Source: G963665975 sp963665975
GTDB lineage: Bacteria; Bacteroidota; Rhodothermia; Rhodothermales; Bin80
Assembly (NCBI GenBank): GCA_963665975.1
Contig: OY762508.1
Span: 2,604,001-2,668,000, forward strand
Direction: 5' to 3'
Length of the DNA: 64,000 nucleotides
Each line of letters starts with the position of its first letter. Within the stretch, counting starts at the first letter, position 1. Under the pieces are notes generated by a model. The model had not been told where the DNA came from and did not search any database. It saw only the letters and a program-made list of their open reading frames with translations. Positions 36,929 through 44,802 of this stretch are shown in pieces. The translations under genes were made by a program, and so were the position numbers.

Positions 36929-36972
36929 CCGGCACCATATTGCAGAGGATCATCTGTCATAACAGGAAAGGG

Positions 36973-38568
36973 TTGGCAGTCCTCCGGGGCCTGTGGCTTG
37001 CATGTGGCATCGTCACAGCCGCGCACGCGCAACAGCTCCCCGGCGAAGTGTTCTCGCCGGGAGTACTGGACAACAGCGTCGCCAACCTGGAAATCGAAGG
37101 CCAGGAAGTATGGGTAGGCCCCCATCTGAATATCACCCGAGATGGGGGGATGACATGGACAGTGGCCGATGTGGATTCGCTTCGAGGCCTCCGAAACCGC
37201 GTCTACTCGCTCGACATCGAGGGAGATGTGATCTGGGCTGGGCTGGGCATCGAACTCGAACGAGTCGTCGACGGCAAGTCTGATGATTTCGATTTGCCAC
37301 GCGGCTTTGTAACCTCGTCGGATGGCGGAGCATCCTGGGAGTACCGCTCCTACCTGGCGCCCCAGGACCAGGACCCGGAGACAACGGGCATTCTGGACCT
37401 GCCGGGCGACTCGCTCGTGACCTATGGTTCAGTACGTCTGCGGACGCTCCCCATTACCGTTCCCGAGCTCAGCCCGCCCTGGGACATAGACTACAATCCG
37501 GCTACGGGCGCGCTATGGACCGCAAGCCAGCTCGCCGGCATTCGCAAGAGCACCGATGGCGGCCGGAGTTGGCGGCGCATTGTCCTGCCACCGGACACCA
37601 CACGATTTCTGAGCCCAGACCTCGGGTACGATTTTCCCTTCTACGTGCAGCCACGCGGAATTCCGCTGGACCAGTTCAACGGGCTGAATTTTCAGGCGTT
37701 CGCCGTCCTGGCGGATGGCGCAGGCAGGGTGTGGGCTGGCACGGCGGGAGGCCTTAATCGCTCCATGGACGGGGGGCGGAGTTGGTTCCACTATACGGTA
37801 AGCGACGGGCTGTCCGGAAACTGGATTATATCCATAGAGGAGCAAGAGCGCCGCGGACAGGACCCCGCAGTATGGGCGTCGGCATGGCCGGGGAATGAGG
37901 ATGCCGGCCGGCACGGGGTCGTCGTAACGCGCGACGGGGGAGCGACTTTTCAGACCGTCCTCGTTGGTGAGAAGACCTACGACTTTGCCTTTGATGAGGC
38001 GAAGATCTACGTCGCGGGTGATAATGGGCTGTTCATATCGGAAGATGGGGGTCTAACGTTCCGGACGGTCCGCAGTTTTCATGACCCCACGCAACCCGAC
38101 CGCACGATTCGACCCAACGTGCGGGTGTTTGCGGTGGAAGCCGCCTCGCATGGACTATGGGTAGGCACACAGGACGGTTTGTTCAAGAGCACGGACGGGG
38201 GTCTTACTTGGCGAATCTACCGGGCGGAAGTTCCGCTAAGCCCGGATGGCCTTCCGGCCATCGTGCCTCCGGAACGCGTGCCTCGCGTGGAGACCTATGC
38301 GTATCCGAATCCCTTTTCGCCGTCCTCTAATCAACTCATCCGTCTCCGATATCGCCTTGACGCGGACAGCAGGGTTGTCATTCGCATCTTTGATTTTGGC
38401 ATGAACCTGGTTCGCAGCCTGTTAGACGGGAGCCAGCCGGGCGGGGAGCGTGAGGTAGCCTGGGACGGCATGGACAATCGGGGGGCTCGCGTTGCTAACG
38501 GTCCCTACTTCTATGCCGTTCAGGCACACGGAGAAACCTTCTGGGGCAAGATCCTCGTCATTGAATAG
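36973..38568 (+). CDS. Secreted beta-propeller protein with FlgD/T9SS-like C-terminal domain
   Basis: I prefer the TTG at 36973, since AGGA lies 5 bases upstream and a compact signal peptide LRGLWLACGIVTAAHA results (531 residues); a TTG at 36940 is an alternative. Repeated blades carry the BNR/Asp-box form (TRDGGMTWTV, TSDGGASWEY, STDGGRSWRR, SMDGGRSWFH, SEDGGLTFRT, STDGGLTWRI), as in sialidase-like and two-component-type propellers. The last 90 residues begin YAYPNPFSP and contain VRIFDFGMNLVR and YFYAVQA-like strands, the FlgD-type Ig domain used near T9SS C-termini. Probably a surface or periplasmic binding protein; catalysis is not evident. Confidence 0.75.
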   Translation: MAVLRGLWLACGIVTAAHAQQLPGEVFSPGVLDNSVANLEIEGQEVWVGPHLNITRDGGMTWTVADVDSLRGLRNRVYSLDIEGDVIWAGLGIELERVVDGKSDDFDLPRGFVTSSDGGASWEYRSYLAPQDQDPETTGILDLPGDSLVTYGSVRLRTLPITVPELSPPWDIDYNPATGALWTASQLAGIRKSTDGGRSWRRIVLPPDTTRFLSPDLGYDFPFYVQPRGIPLDQFNGLNFQAFAVLADGAGRVWAGTAGGLNRSMDGGRSWFHYTVSDGLSGNWIISIEEQERRGQDPAVWASAWPGNEDAGRHGVVVTRDGGATFQTVLVGEKTYDFAFDEAKIYVAGDNGLFISEDGGLTFRTVRSFHDPTQPDRTIRPNVRVFAVEAASHGLWVGTQDGLFKSTDGGLTWRIYRAEVPLSPDGLPAIVPPERVPRVETYAYPNPFSPSSNQLIRLRYRLDADSRVVIRIFDFGMNLVRSLLDGSQPGGEREVAWDGMDNRGARVANGPYFYAVQAHGETFWGKILVIE

Positions 38569-38575
38569 CATTGCG

Positions 38576-39580
38576 ATGCCGCGCATAACCATTGTTGTCC
38601 TTGTGCTTCTGTGCACCATGCCCGCCGGGCATGTGGCGGCCCAGGCCGCCGGCGCCTTTGCGCGGATTGGCTTTGGAGCCCGTGGCGTGGCGATGGGAAA
38701 CGCACTTGCGGGAGATGACTCCGGCCTCTCCAGCCCCTACTATAACCCCGCGCTCGCCCCTTTCATTACCCGGCAGAGCCTGGACGTATCGGCGGCGTTC
38801 ATGACGCTCGGGCGGGAGCTGCAGTTTCTGCAGCTCGCTACGCCCCTGCGCCCTCGGGCCGGCATTGCCGCTGGCGTCATTCATGCCGGCGTGCGTGATA
38901 TTGACGGGCGCGATGGCAGCGGCTATCACACTGGCAAGCTGTCGACCGATGAATACGGATTTTTTCTGGCTTTCGGCGTACGCGTCATCAGGAGCCTCAC
39001 CGTAGGGATCGGATTGCAGCTCTTTCACGCCAATCTGCACGACACGGTAACACCGGTGACGAGCATCGGGATTGATGTGGGTATGCGGATGCGCGTGACC
39101 GGCGCGCTTAGCGTTGGCATTGTTGCGGATGACCTGCTCGCACGCTATTCATGGGGATCATCGGCAAGCTCAGGCCGCTCGAGTTCGGACCGGTTCCCGA
39201 CACGGCTCCGCCTGGGTGCAACCTACCGGCTGCTGTCATCAAGGCTTCTGCTCGCGGCGGAATACGAAACCCGCTTTTCGTCTGTGGAAGTGCGTCAGCG
39301 CAATGTAGAGCTCATCGGGGACTCCCCGCGCGAGGTTGATACCAACACACGCCTGGTTTGGCACGAAAGCCGCGTGAGACTCGGCGCGGAGTATTGGCCG
39401 CTGGAAGTTTTCGCGGTGCGTGGTGGCGCGACTCGGTTGGCCGGGGGCACAGCGCCCAGCGCGGGATTCATGTTTGAACAGGCGGTGGGGGCACTGCGTA
39501 TCCGTGCGGAGTATGCCGTCGTTCTGGAGCCGCACGCTCTCGGAACCATGCATTTGGTCACGCTCCGCTTCTTTCTCTGA
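38576..39580 (+). CDS. PorV/PorQ-like outer membrane protein
   Basis: The ATG at 38576 gives 334 residues with a signal peptide (ITIVVLVLLCTMPAGHVAAQ). The mature N-terminus GAFARIGFGARGVAMGNALAG, DDSGLSSPYYNPA matches the PorV/PorQ/UPF0164 family, 14-strand barrels that serve as shuttle or anchoring proteins of type IX secretion in Bacteroidota. The C-terminus ends TMHLVTLRFFL, a barrel signal. It starts 7 bp after the propeller gene, and a second member follows. No other T9SS genes are in the window. Confidence 0.75.
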   Translation: MPRITIVVLVLLCTMPAGHVAAQAAGAFARIGFGARGVAMGNALAGDDSGLSSPYYNPALAPFITRQSLDVSAAFMTLGRELQFLQLATPLRPRAGIAAGVIHAGVRDIDGRDGSGYHTGKLSTDEYGFFLAFGVRVIRSLTVGIGLQLFHANLHDTVTPVTSIGIDVGMRMRVTGALSVGIVADDLLARYSWGSSASSGRSSSDRFPTRLRLGATYRLLSSRLLLAAEYETRFSSVEVRQRNVELIGDSPREVDTNTRLVWHESRVRLGAEYWPLEVFAVRGGATRLAGGTAPSAGFMFEQAVGALRIRAEYAVVLEPHALGTMHLVTLRFFL

Positions 39581-39591
39581 CAGGTGGTTCG

Positions 39592-40503
39592 ATGAGATTG
39601 TGGGTATTGCTTCTCCTGTTGGTCGGCTCTCAACGTGCCCTTGCGCAGGAGACAGGGTTGAGCTTGCTACGTATTGGCGTACATGCCGAAGCGTCCGCCC
39701 TGGGGGATGCCCAGGTCGCCGTGGTGCGAGACGCGTTCGCCGCGTTCGCGAATCCGGCGGGGCTGGTCGCCCGGTCTTCAAACACGGCGGCACTGTCACA
39801 TCGGATCTGGGTCGGGGATTTGCGTGCCTACGATGTGGCTGCGCGGTTTGGAGTTGGCGCCAGGGGTGCGATAGGATTGGCCATTATGGCTACCGACAGC
39901 GGAGATCTAGAGGCCCGTGATCGTCCTGGCCAGCCGGATGGGTTCTTTAGCGCCCAGTTTGTAAACGTCGGCGTTTCCTACGCCCGGCAATTTGGCCCTC
40001 TCCGGGCGGGGTTTGGCGCGAAGTACTTACGCGAGCGCATTTTTGACGCGGACGCGTCCGGCTATGCCATAGACGCGGGTGTGCAGCTCGAGTTGGCCAA
40101 CCAATCCGTGGTTCTGGGGGCCGCACTCCTGAACGTAGGACGCATGTCGCAATTGGAGCGTGAGCGCACGGAGCTTCCGCGAATGGTGCGCGTCGGCGCG
40201 GCTGTGCAGCCTCTTCGCGTGCTTGCAGACAATGACGGTACGCGGCTGTTTGAGCTCTTGCTGACCGGCGAGCTTTCCCACCTCTTCGCCTCGGAACTCA
40301 CGCGCGCGCATATGGGGGTGGCAGCTACGGTAATGGAAATGTTGACCCTGCGCGCAGGATATCTCACGCGCGACGTACTTCGGGATTGGACCTTCGGACT
40401 GGGGATCCGCTACCAGCCTTTTGTCCTGGACTACGCGTACATCCCGTTTGAAGGCGGCTTTGAAGGCCCTGGGCACGCGATGACCCTGCTCTATGCATGG
40501 TGA
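39592..40503 (+). CDS. PorV/PorQ-like outer membrane protein, second copy
   Basis: A 303-residue protein with SD AGGTGG 4 bases before the ATG and 11 bp after the preceding barrel gene. The signal peptide is LWVLLLLLVGSQRALAQ; the mature part begins GLSLLRIGVHAEASALGDAQ, VAVVRDAFAAFANPAG, the same family opening as its neighbour. It ends with DYAYIPFEGGFEGPGHAMTL and a short aromatic end, common in PorV-like proteins. Likely a diverged paralogue of the preceding gene; both may handle the propeller protein upstream (inference). Confidence 0.75.
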   Translation: MRLWVLLLLLVGSQRALAQETGLSLLRIGVHAEASALGDAQVAVVRDAFAAFANPAGLVARSSNTAALSHRIWVGDLRAYDVAARFGVGARGAIGLAIMATDSGDLEARDRPGQPDGFFSAQFVNVGVSYARQFGPLRAGFGAKYLRERIFDADASGYAIDAGVQLELANQSVVLGAALLNVGRMSQLERERTELPRMVRVGAAVQPLRVLADNDGTRLFELLLTGELSHLFASELTRAHMGVAATVMEMLTLRAGYLTRDVLRDWTFGLGIRYQPFVLDYAYIPFEGGFEGPGHAMTLLYAW

Positions 40504-40573
40504 GGGGCGGATAAGGAGCCAGGCGTGCTTTTCGCAGACCTCATCGCTGCGAATTACCTTTCGCCTTCCAGTG

Positions 40574-41926
40574 TCAACTCTCGGCCCCACATCCCGGCCA
40601 TTTGACGATCCCAAAGAAGAATGCTGCCACCGGCAGGCCGCCAGCCACAAAGGCCAGATCAATGAGGGATTGCTCCCAGTTGGTGATGGCGCGAACTAGG
40701 ACCAGGCTCAACACCGCAGCCAGATAAAGAGCTGGCAACCACGGGTACCCGGGCATGAGAAATACGTCGCCGCCAGCCACATTCCGGCGGCGCAGGATGA
40801 ATATGCTGATTGTCGTAAAGGCGTAGAAAATCAGAATCACGAATAGCATCCCCGTGATAATGGTCTCAAAGGAGCCGCGGACAAGTAGAATAACGGTGCC
40901 CCAAATGCAGTGTAAAAGAATGGCCCGGGAAGGCGTGCGGTATTTGGGATGGACGTAGTTGAGCCATCGGAACATCAAGCCATCCTTGGCCATGGCGTAA
41001 TACAGCCGCGGGGCCGCCATCATGGTCCCATTCATACTCCCCGTTGCGGAAATCATAACCAGCACCGCTACGAAACTCGCCCCCACCGATCCCATCAGCA
41101 CGGTGGCCAGATCCACGCCCACCCGATTCGTTTGCCGGATGGCCTCTAAACCAAGGGCGTTGTGATAAACCACGTTGATGGCCATGTAGACGACGATGAC
41201 CGCGCCAAAGCCTACGAGGAGCGCGCGCGGTATCGCACGGCGAGGATTAGTCATTTCCCCCGCGACGTAGCCGACGCGATCCCAGCCAATCATTGTAAAA
41301 AGCACCAGCAATATGGCTTGCGCGGTATTCCCCACCTTGCTGCCCGGAGCCTGGCTGGCTACCGTTTCGCCAAGTTTGCTCTCGCTGCCGGGAAGCAGGA
41401 CGATGCCAATGACGGCCAGCAGCAATAAACCACCCACCTTCACGATCGTGGAGAACTTCTGATAGAGACTGGCGCGCTGGATGCCCGTATAGTTGATGAT
41501 GCCGAATGCGGCAATGATGCAGAGGGCGAGCGCAAGCTCTTGCCACCGGGTAAGCACGACGAAGTACTGAAAGTAGGCCACCGTGATGAGCGGCATGCTG
41601 GCGACGGTGCTCGTCCGGATGATGAATACCTGCGCCCATCCGAACATGAACCCGGCAAAGGGGCCGTAACACCGGTGCATGTACACATACTCGCCTCCGG
41701 TCACTGGCAGCCGGGTGCCCAGTTCCGCATACAGCAGGCTTCCGACCAATGAAAATGCCGCGCACCCGATCCACAGCCAGATGATCTGGCTGAAAGAACT
41801 CATGTTCTGGGCAATACCCTGGGGAACGGCAAAAATGCCGGCGCCGATCGTGATGCCGATTAGTATCGCCGCGGCATCCGTCCACTTGAGGACGCGGCGC
41901 AGATTGGGCAGCTCTCCAGTGCTCAT
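40574..41926 (-). CDS. APC-family amino acid permease
   Basis: A 450-residue protein with about 12 membrane helices. The first helix has IGITIGAGIFAVPQGIA, the GxG(I/V)F substrate-binding signature of the amino acid-polyamine-organocation superfamily; LYAELGTRLPVTGGEYVYMH is the conserved loop after helix 2. It resembles LAT-type and archaeal permeases. Substrate cannot be named. It converges on the second PorV-like gene. Confidence 0.9.
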   Translation of the reverse strand: MSTGELPNLRRVLKWTDAAAILIGITIGAGIFAVPQGIAQNMSSFSQIIWLWIGCAAFSLVGSLLYAELGTRLPVTGGEYVYMHRCYGPFAGFMFGWAQVFIIRTSTVASMPLITVAYFQYFVVLTRWQELALALCIIAAFGIINYTGIQRASLYQKFSTIVKVGGLLLLAVIGIVLLPGSESKLGETVASQAPGSKVGNTAQAILLVLFTMIGWDRVGYVAGEMTNPRRAIPRALLVGFGAVIVVYMAINVVYHNALGLEAIRQTNRVGVDLATVLMGSVGASFVAVLVMISATGSMNGTMMAAPRLYYAMAKDGLMFRWLNYVHPKYRTPSRAILLHCIWGTVILLVRGSFETIITGMLFVILIFYAFTTISIFILRRRNVAGGDVFLMPGYPWLPALYLAAVLSLVLVRAITNWEQSLIDLAFVAGGLPVAAFFFGIVKWPGCGAES

Positions 41927-42080
41927 AGGGGTCGTAATCTGGCCTCAATTCCCAATAGTGTTACTTGATATGACCGATTGGGGATTCAGGCATACTGTAT
42001 GCGGGGGTTTTGTTACCCAGCCAAGGAATGGATTTGCGTTGTTGGTGGTAGTTGGCCTAGGTGAGGTAGGGATTGTTGAG

Positions 42081-42593
42081 CTATCGGGCGTAGGTGACCA
42101 CGATCTCGTCGTCGGACACCATAACCGTGGCCATGGTGGGGATCAGTTTGTGGTGCATGGTGCGCGCTTGGGCCACCTCAAACCCTTGACCGACGCGTAC
42201 GCCGAGCATGCGATAGAGCACGCTGGCCATAATGGTCAGTTGCGCGTCCACGCTGATCTTTATGGGCACCGCCGCACTCAGCACATCCATGTGGAAGAAG
42301 TCAATCGCGTCACTGATGACACTTTCAATGATCATGTGGCGCTCATAGCGATCGATCAGCTCCACGGGGGCACCTCCATCTGGTTGGTGATCAACAGCGT
42401 TGGCCGGTCATGGCCGAGGCCGTCGATGGCAATCTGACGCTAGATCCCGTCATAGCCACGCGCCTGCACGGTACTTCCAGAATGGGTGGCGTGCGCCCGA
42501 TATTGGTGAGTATGATCCGGTGTCACTGGTTCTCGGGTTGGGTGAACAGATGTTGCATCAGCTTTTGTGGTGTCGTCGCAGCGTGATAAAGGC
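42081..42593 (-). pseudogene. DDE transposase remnant, C-terminal half, decayed
   Basis: On the minus strand, going down from 42593, fragments of one transposase appear in shifting frames. FITLRR is followed by a region readable as HRIILTNIGRTPPILE, then RQIAIDGLGHDRPTLLITNQ, then in the last frame ELIDRYERHMIIESVISDAI, DFFHMDVLSAAVP and LTIMASVLYRMLGVRVGQGF. These are the middle and C-terminal parts of an IS4-superfamily-type DDE transposase. At least two frameshifts and in-frame stops are present, so it is dead. Its N-terminal side continues at 44014-44210 beyond an inserted element. Confidence 0.75.
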
Positions 42594-42616
42594 AATGGGA
42601 ATTATATAGGATACTT
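42592..42616 (+). repeat. Left terminal inverted repeat of the passenger element
   Basis: 25 bp, perfect inverted match to 43991-44015. The element end proper begins with AATGGGAATTATATAGG at 42594; the outer GC is best read as target duplication. Confidence 0.9.
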
Positions 42617-42648
42617 CAGCGGTTGGAGAGGACCGTGGGCCAAGCTAT

Positions 42649-42668
42649 GTGATCTTCAACAAGATCAC
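42649..42668 (+). promoter_or_regulatory. Perfect 8-bp stem hairpin at the head of the passenger gene
   Basis: GTGATCTT-CAAC-AAGATCAC lies inside the cassette, 49 bases before the start codon. It could stop read-through from outside, act as an operator, or structure the leader RNA. There is no clear T-run. Confidence 0.5.
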
Positions 42669-42717
42669 TCTATTTCCGATAATTCCGTTTGTAACTTTCC
42701 GACCGGAATGGTGACCC

Positions 42718-43908
42718 ATGAAACGACCACGACGTATCCCGTGTATTCTGCTTCTTGTGACCTGGATGGCCTGCGAGACGGTCGTCGAGATCGATCCACC
42801 TGCATACGAGGTGGTCGTCGTTCCGGAAGAGGCCCTGATCGTGGGGGAAGGGGGCGCGGCCCAGTTCTCGGCTTCCGCGTACGATGGCTCCGGGAAGGCG
42901 GTCACGGCCTCCATCGAGTGGTCCGTGGACAATTCGGGGGTCGCCGAGATCTCCGACGGAGGGGTCGCAACCGGACGGGCCAACGGGGTGACCACCGTGA
43001 CCGCGACGATTGGTGGGGTGAGCGGCACCGCCCAGCTTGAAGTGTACGCGCTGCGAATCATCACCAACTACGAACCTGGGCAGCACTACTTTGGGCGGCG
43101 GAAATACGTGGAGTACATCCCGGGCGAACTGCCCGTCATCTTTTCTTCCGCCCACGGGGGTCGTCTTATGCCGGACGAAATCCCGGACCGGAGCTACGGC
43201 GTCCTTCGCAACGACCTCAACACGCTGGAGCTCACGCTCGCCATGCGTCAGGCGTTGATGGACCTGACCGGCCAGGCACCCCACGTCATTCTATCTCACG
43301 TGCACCGCAGCAAGCTGGATGCCAATCGCGAGATCGGGGAGGCCGCACAGGGGAATCCGTATGCCGAGCTGGCGTGGATGGAGTTTCAGGACTTGATCGT
43401 GACGGCCCGGTCGGCCGTATCGGGGGACTTCGGAAAGGGGCTGTACTTCGACATCCACGGACATAGACACGATATTGATCGCCTTGAGCTGGGGTACCTG
43501 CTCACTGCAGCGGAACTCAACCGGCCCGACATCAACCTCAACTCGCTCGAGATAGTGGCGCGCACAAGCATCCGCGAACTGGGGCGCACTTCGCCGATCC
43601 CCTTCTCGCAACTGCTGCGGGGACCCACTTCACTGGGAGGCCTCTTCCAGGAGGAGGGAATTCCCTCGGTCCCCAGTCCAGCCGCGCACGGACCGGGTAA
43701 CGACCCCTACTTCCGCGGCGGATACAACACCCACCGGTACGGCTCCCTCGATGACTCTGAGGTCATCGACGGGGTCCAGATCGAGCATCACTACCAGGGA
43801 TTGAGGGACTCCGAGGATAATCGGAAGGCGTACGCCGCGAAGATCACCATCGTGATCCACAAGTTCATGCGGGAGCATTACGGGATCTTTGAGACGGCGT
43901 CGCGATGA
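42718..43908 (+). CDS. Lipoprotein with Big_2-like domain and N-formylglutamate amidohydrolase-like domain (passenger gene)
   Basis: The 396-residue product has a lipoprotein signal (RRIPCILLLVTWMAC, lipobox Cys19). Residues about 30-110 form a bacterial Ig-like 2 domain (GGAAQFSASAYDGSGKAV, ATGRANGVTTVTATIGGVSG). The rest resembles the N-formylglutamate amidohydrolase/zinc carboxypeptidase-like fold: IFSSAHGGRLMPDEIPDR, HVHRSKLDANREIGEAAQGN and GLYFDIHGHRHDI, with several His and Glu placed as possible zinc ligands. It would act at the outer or inner membrane surface on an amide or peptide substrate; the real substrate is unknown. It is the only gene of the flanking inverted-repeat element and is intact, unlike the transposase around it. 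Confidence 0.75.
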   Translation: MKRPRRIPCILLLVTWMACETVVEIDPPAYEVVVVPEEALIVGEGGAAQFSASAYDGSGKAVTASIEWSVDNSGVAEISDGGVATGRANGVTTVTATIGGVSGTAQLEVYALRIITNYEPGQHYFGRRKYVEYIPGELPVIFSSAHGGRLMPDEIPDRSYGVLRNDLNTLELTLAMRQALMDLTGQAPHVILSHVHRSKLDANREIGEAAQGNPYAELAWMEFQDLIVTARSAVSGDFGKGLYFDIHGHRHDIDRLELGYLLTAAELNRPDINLNSLEIVARTSIRELGRTSPIPFSQLLRGPTSLGGLFQEEGIPSVPSPAAHGPGNDPYFRGGYNTHRYGSLDDSEVIDGVQIEHHYQGLRDSEDNRKAYAAKITIVIHKFMREHYGIFETASR

Positions 43909-43930
43909 TAAGAGTCTCGATCCGGGAGTT

Positions 43931-43950
43931 TCCGCGACGGTCATCGCGGA
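43931..43950 (+). terminator. Hairpin downstream of the passenger gene
   Basis: TCCGCGA-CGGTCA-TCGCGGA, a 7-bp GC-rich stem 22 bp after the stop codon and inside the cassette. No T-run follows, so it is only a possible terminator. Confidence 0.35.
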
Positions 43951-43990
43951 CCTGCAGGGGTGACTGGACGCGGTCGCCGACCTGCGTATC

Positions 43991-44015
43991 AAGTATCCTA
44001 TATAATTCCCATTGC
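43991..44015 (+). repeat. Right terminal inverted repeat of the passenger element
   Basis: Perfect reverse complement of 42592-42616, reading CCTATATAATTCCCATT up to 44013 then GC. It marks the outer end of the cassette. Confidence 0.9.
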
Positions 44016-44210
44016 AATGCCCATGGCCTGCAAGTGGGCGAGGTTGGCGTACGTGGTACATGTCAAAGATCAGCTCCGCCGGTAATGTGCCGGTGCGCTC
44101 TTTCCAGGAGTCGACAAAGTGCAGGATGGCGTCGTGTTGATCGTTCTTGTGCACAGTGCAGTCCGCAGAGGAGAAGATACGCGCACAAGACGAGCGTCTT
44201 GGGCATCTAA
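44014..44210 (-). pseudogene. DDE transposase remnant, middle part on the far side of the cassette
   Basis: The minus strand reads FSSADCTVHKNDQHDAILHF, VDSWKERTGTLPAELIFD in one frame and, after a frameshift, TTYANLAHLQAMGI up to the cassette boundary. This block precedes the FITLRR block of the same transposase at 42593 in intact relatives. Further towards 44523 the frame stays open, but nothing there is recognisable as transposase; any N-terminal part is too decayed or lost. Confidence 0.7.
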
Positions 44211-44618
44211 CGATCCTCGACGTTGATCCGTGTACACGCGCGCAAGGAGAAACGCCTACTTCGGATGCCAATGAGGATCCGACAATGCATCCTAATTTCC
44301 CAGACAAGACAGTAACGCACATTATAGGCTCAAAGGAGTCGCCGTTTTCGTCACTTGTTGCATATTGAAGGCCTTCCTGTCGGGAAGAAGCCCAGTTGTT
44401 ATGTGCATTGTAACTATAGCGGTCGGAATCTACCCCAGCATGAACCCGATCGGTCACAACTCTTCTGGACTCTCGGTTGGAGAGGGTTACGGTGTGTCGC
44501 GCTCCCCCGTGCAACTCACTCAATTGCGACTCAAATGACTGCTCCAGTTGATGCTGCCAATTATTCGTCTGAATAGTTTTGAAAGTGCCTCATTTTACTA
44601 TATTACTCGCCGTCTTGG
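44211..44618. other. Unassigned stretch, probably decayed mobile DNA
   Basis: No reading frame here has a recognisable product. The minus-strand frame from 44523 runs through it but joins the transposase remnant and then the antisense of the passenger gene, so it is not a gene. It is probably relic sequence of the transposon whose transposase lies at 44014-44210. Confidence 0.4.
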
Positions 44619-44732
44619 GTGGATTTCCCGGAAGCCTTGCAGAATTCGAATCGGTTACCGGGATTGACTGGCGCAGTCTGCTACTTGGCGATCGCCGGCG
44701 CGATAATCGTATTATGGGGCGTGAGCAAGTAG
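44619..44732 (+). CDS. Possible 37-residue membrane peptide or C-terminal gene fragment
   Basis: Starting at GTG 44619 the frame gives 37 residues: a polar part VDFPEALQNSNRLPG, then one strong membrane helix (GAVCYLAIAGAIIVLWG) ending VSK and TAG. No ATG or convincing SD precedes it; the frame has a stop at 44580-44582. It could be a tiny membrane protein before the AI-2E transporter gene or the tail of a lost gene. Low confidence. Confidence 0.25.
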   Translation: MDFPEALQNSNRLPGLTGAVCYLAIAGAIIVLWGVSK

Positions 44733-44802
44733 GTCCAGGCACAACGCGCTTGCTGGCCTTTTCTGGACTGGACGAGATTCCGTCAGAACTAGTGGGATAT
44801 AG

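Larger units (their letters stand above)
42594..44013 (+). mobile_element. Passenger-only insertion cassette with 23-bp perfect inverted termini and no transposase
   Basis: The 1,420-bp unit is bounded by perfect 23-bp inverted repeats (42594-42616 and 43991-44013). It interrupts a decayed transposase gene: on the minus strand the host reads TTYANLAHLQAMGI on the 44-kb side and AFITLRR on the 42.6-kb side. Deleting the unit and one GC copy gives a continuous MGIAFITLRR. The direct repeat at the joints is GC, or up to 6 bp (GCAATG on the plus strand) depending on where the ends are set. Inside is a single gene (42718-43908) and no transposase. This matches what is known as mobile insertion cassettes or transporter-IS forms that move with a transposase supplied in trans. 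Confidence 0.85.

Noticed and set aside
42567..43040. Plus-strand open frame crossing the left cassette end
   Set aside because: It overlaps the passenger lipoprotein gene in another frame and has low-complexity arginine/glycine content typical of a shadow.
43630..44523. Minus-strand open frame of 297 codons
   Set aside because: It mixes unassigned sequence, a real transposase fragment, the cassette end and the antisense of the passenger gene, so it is not one gene.
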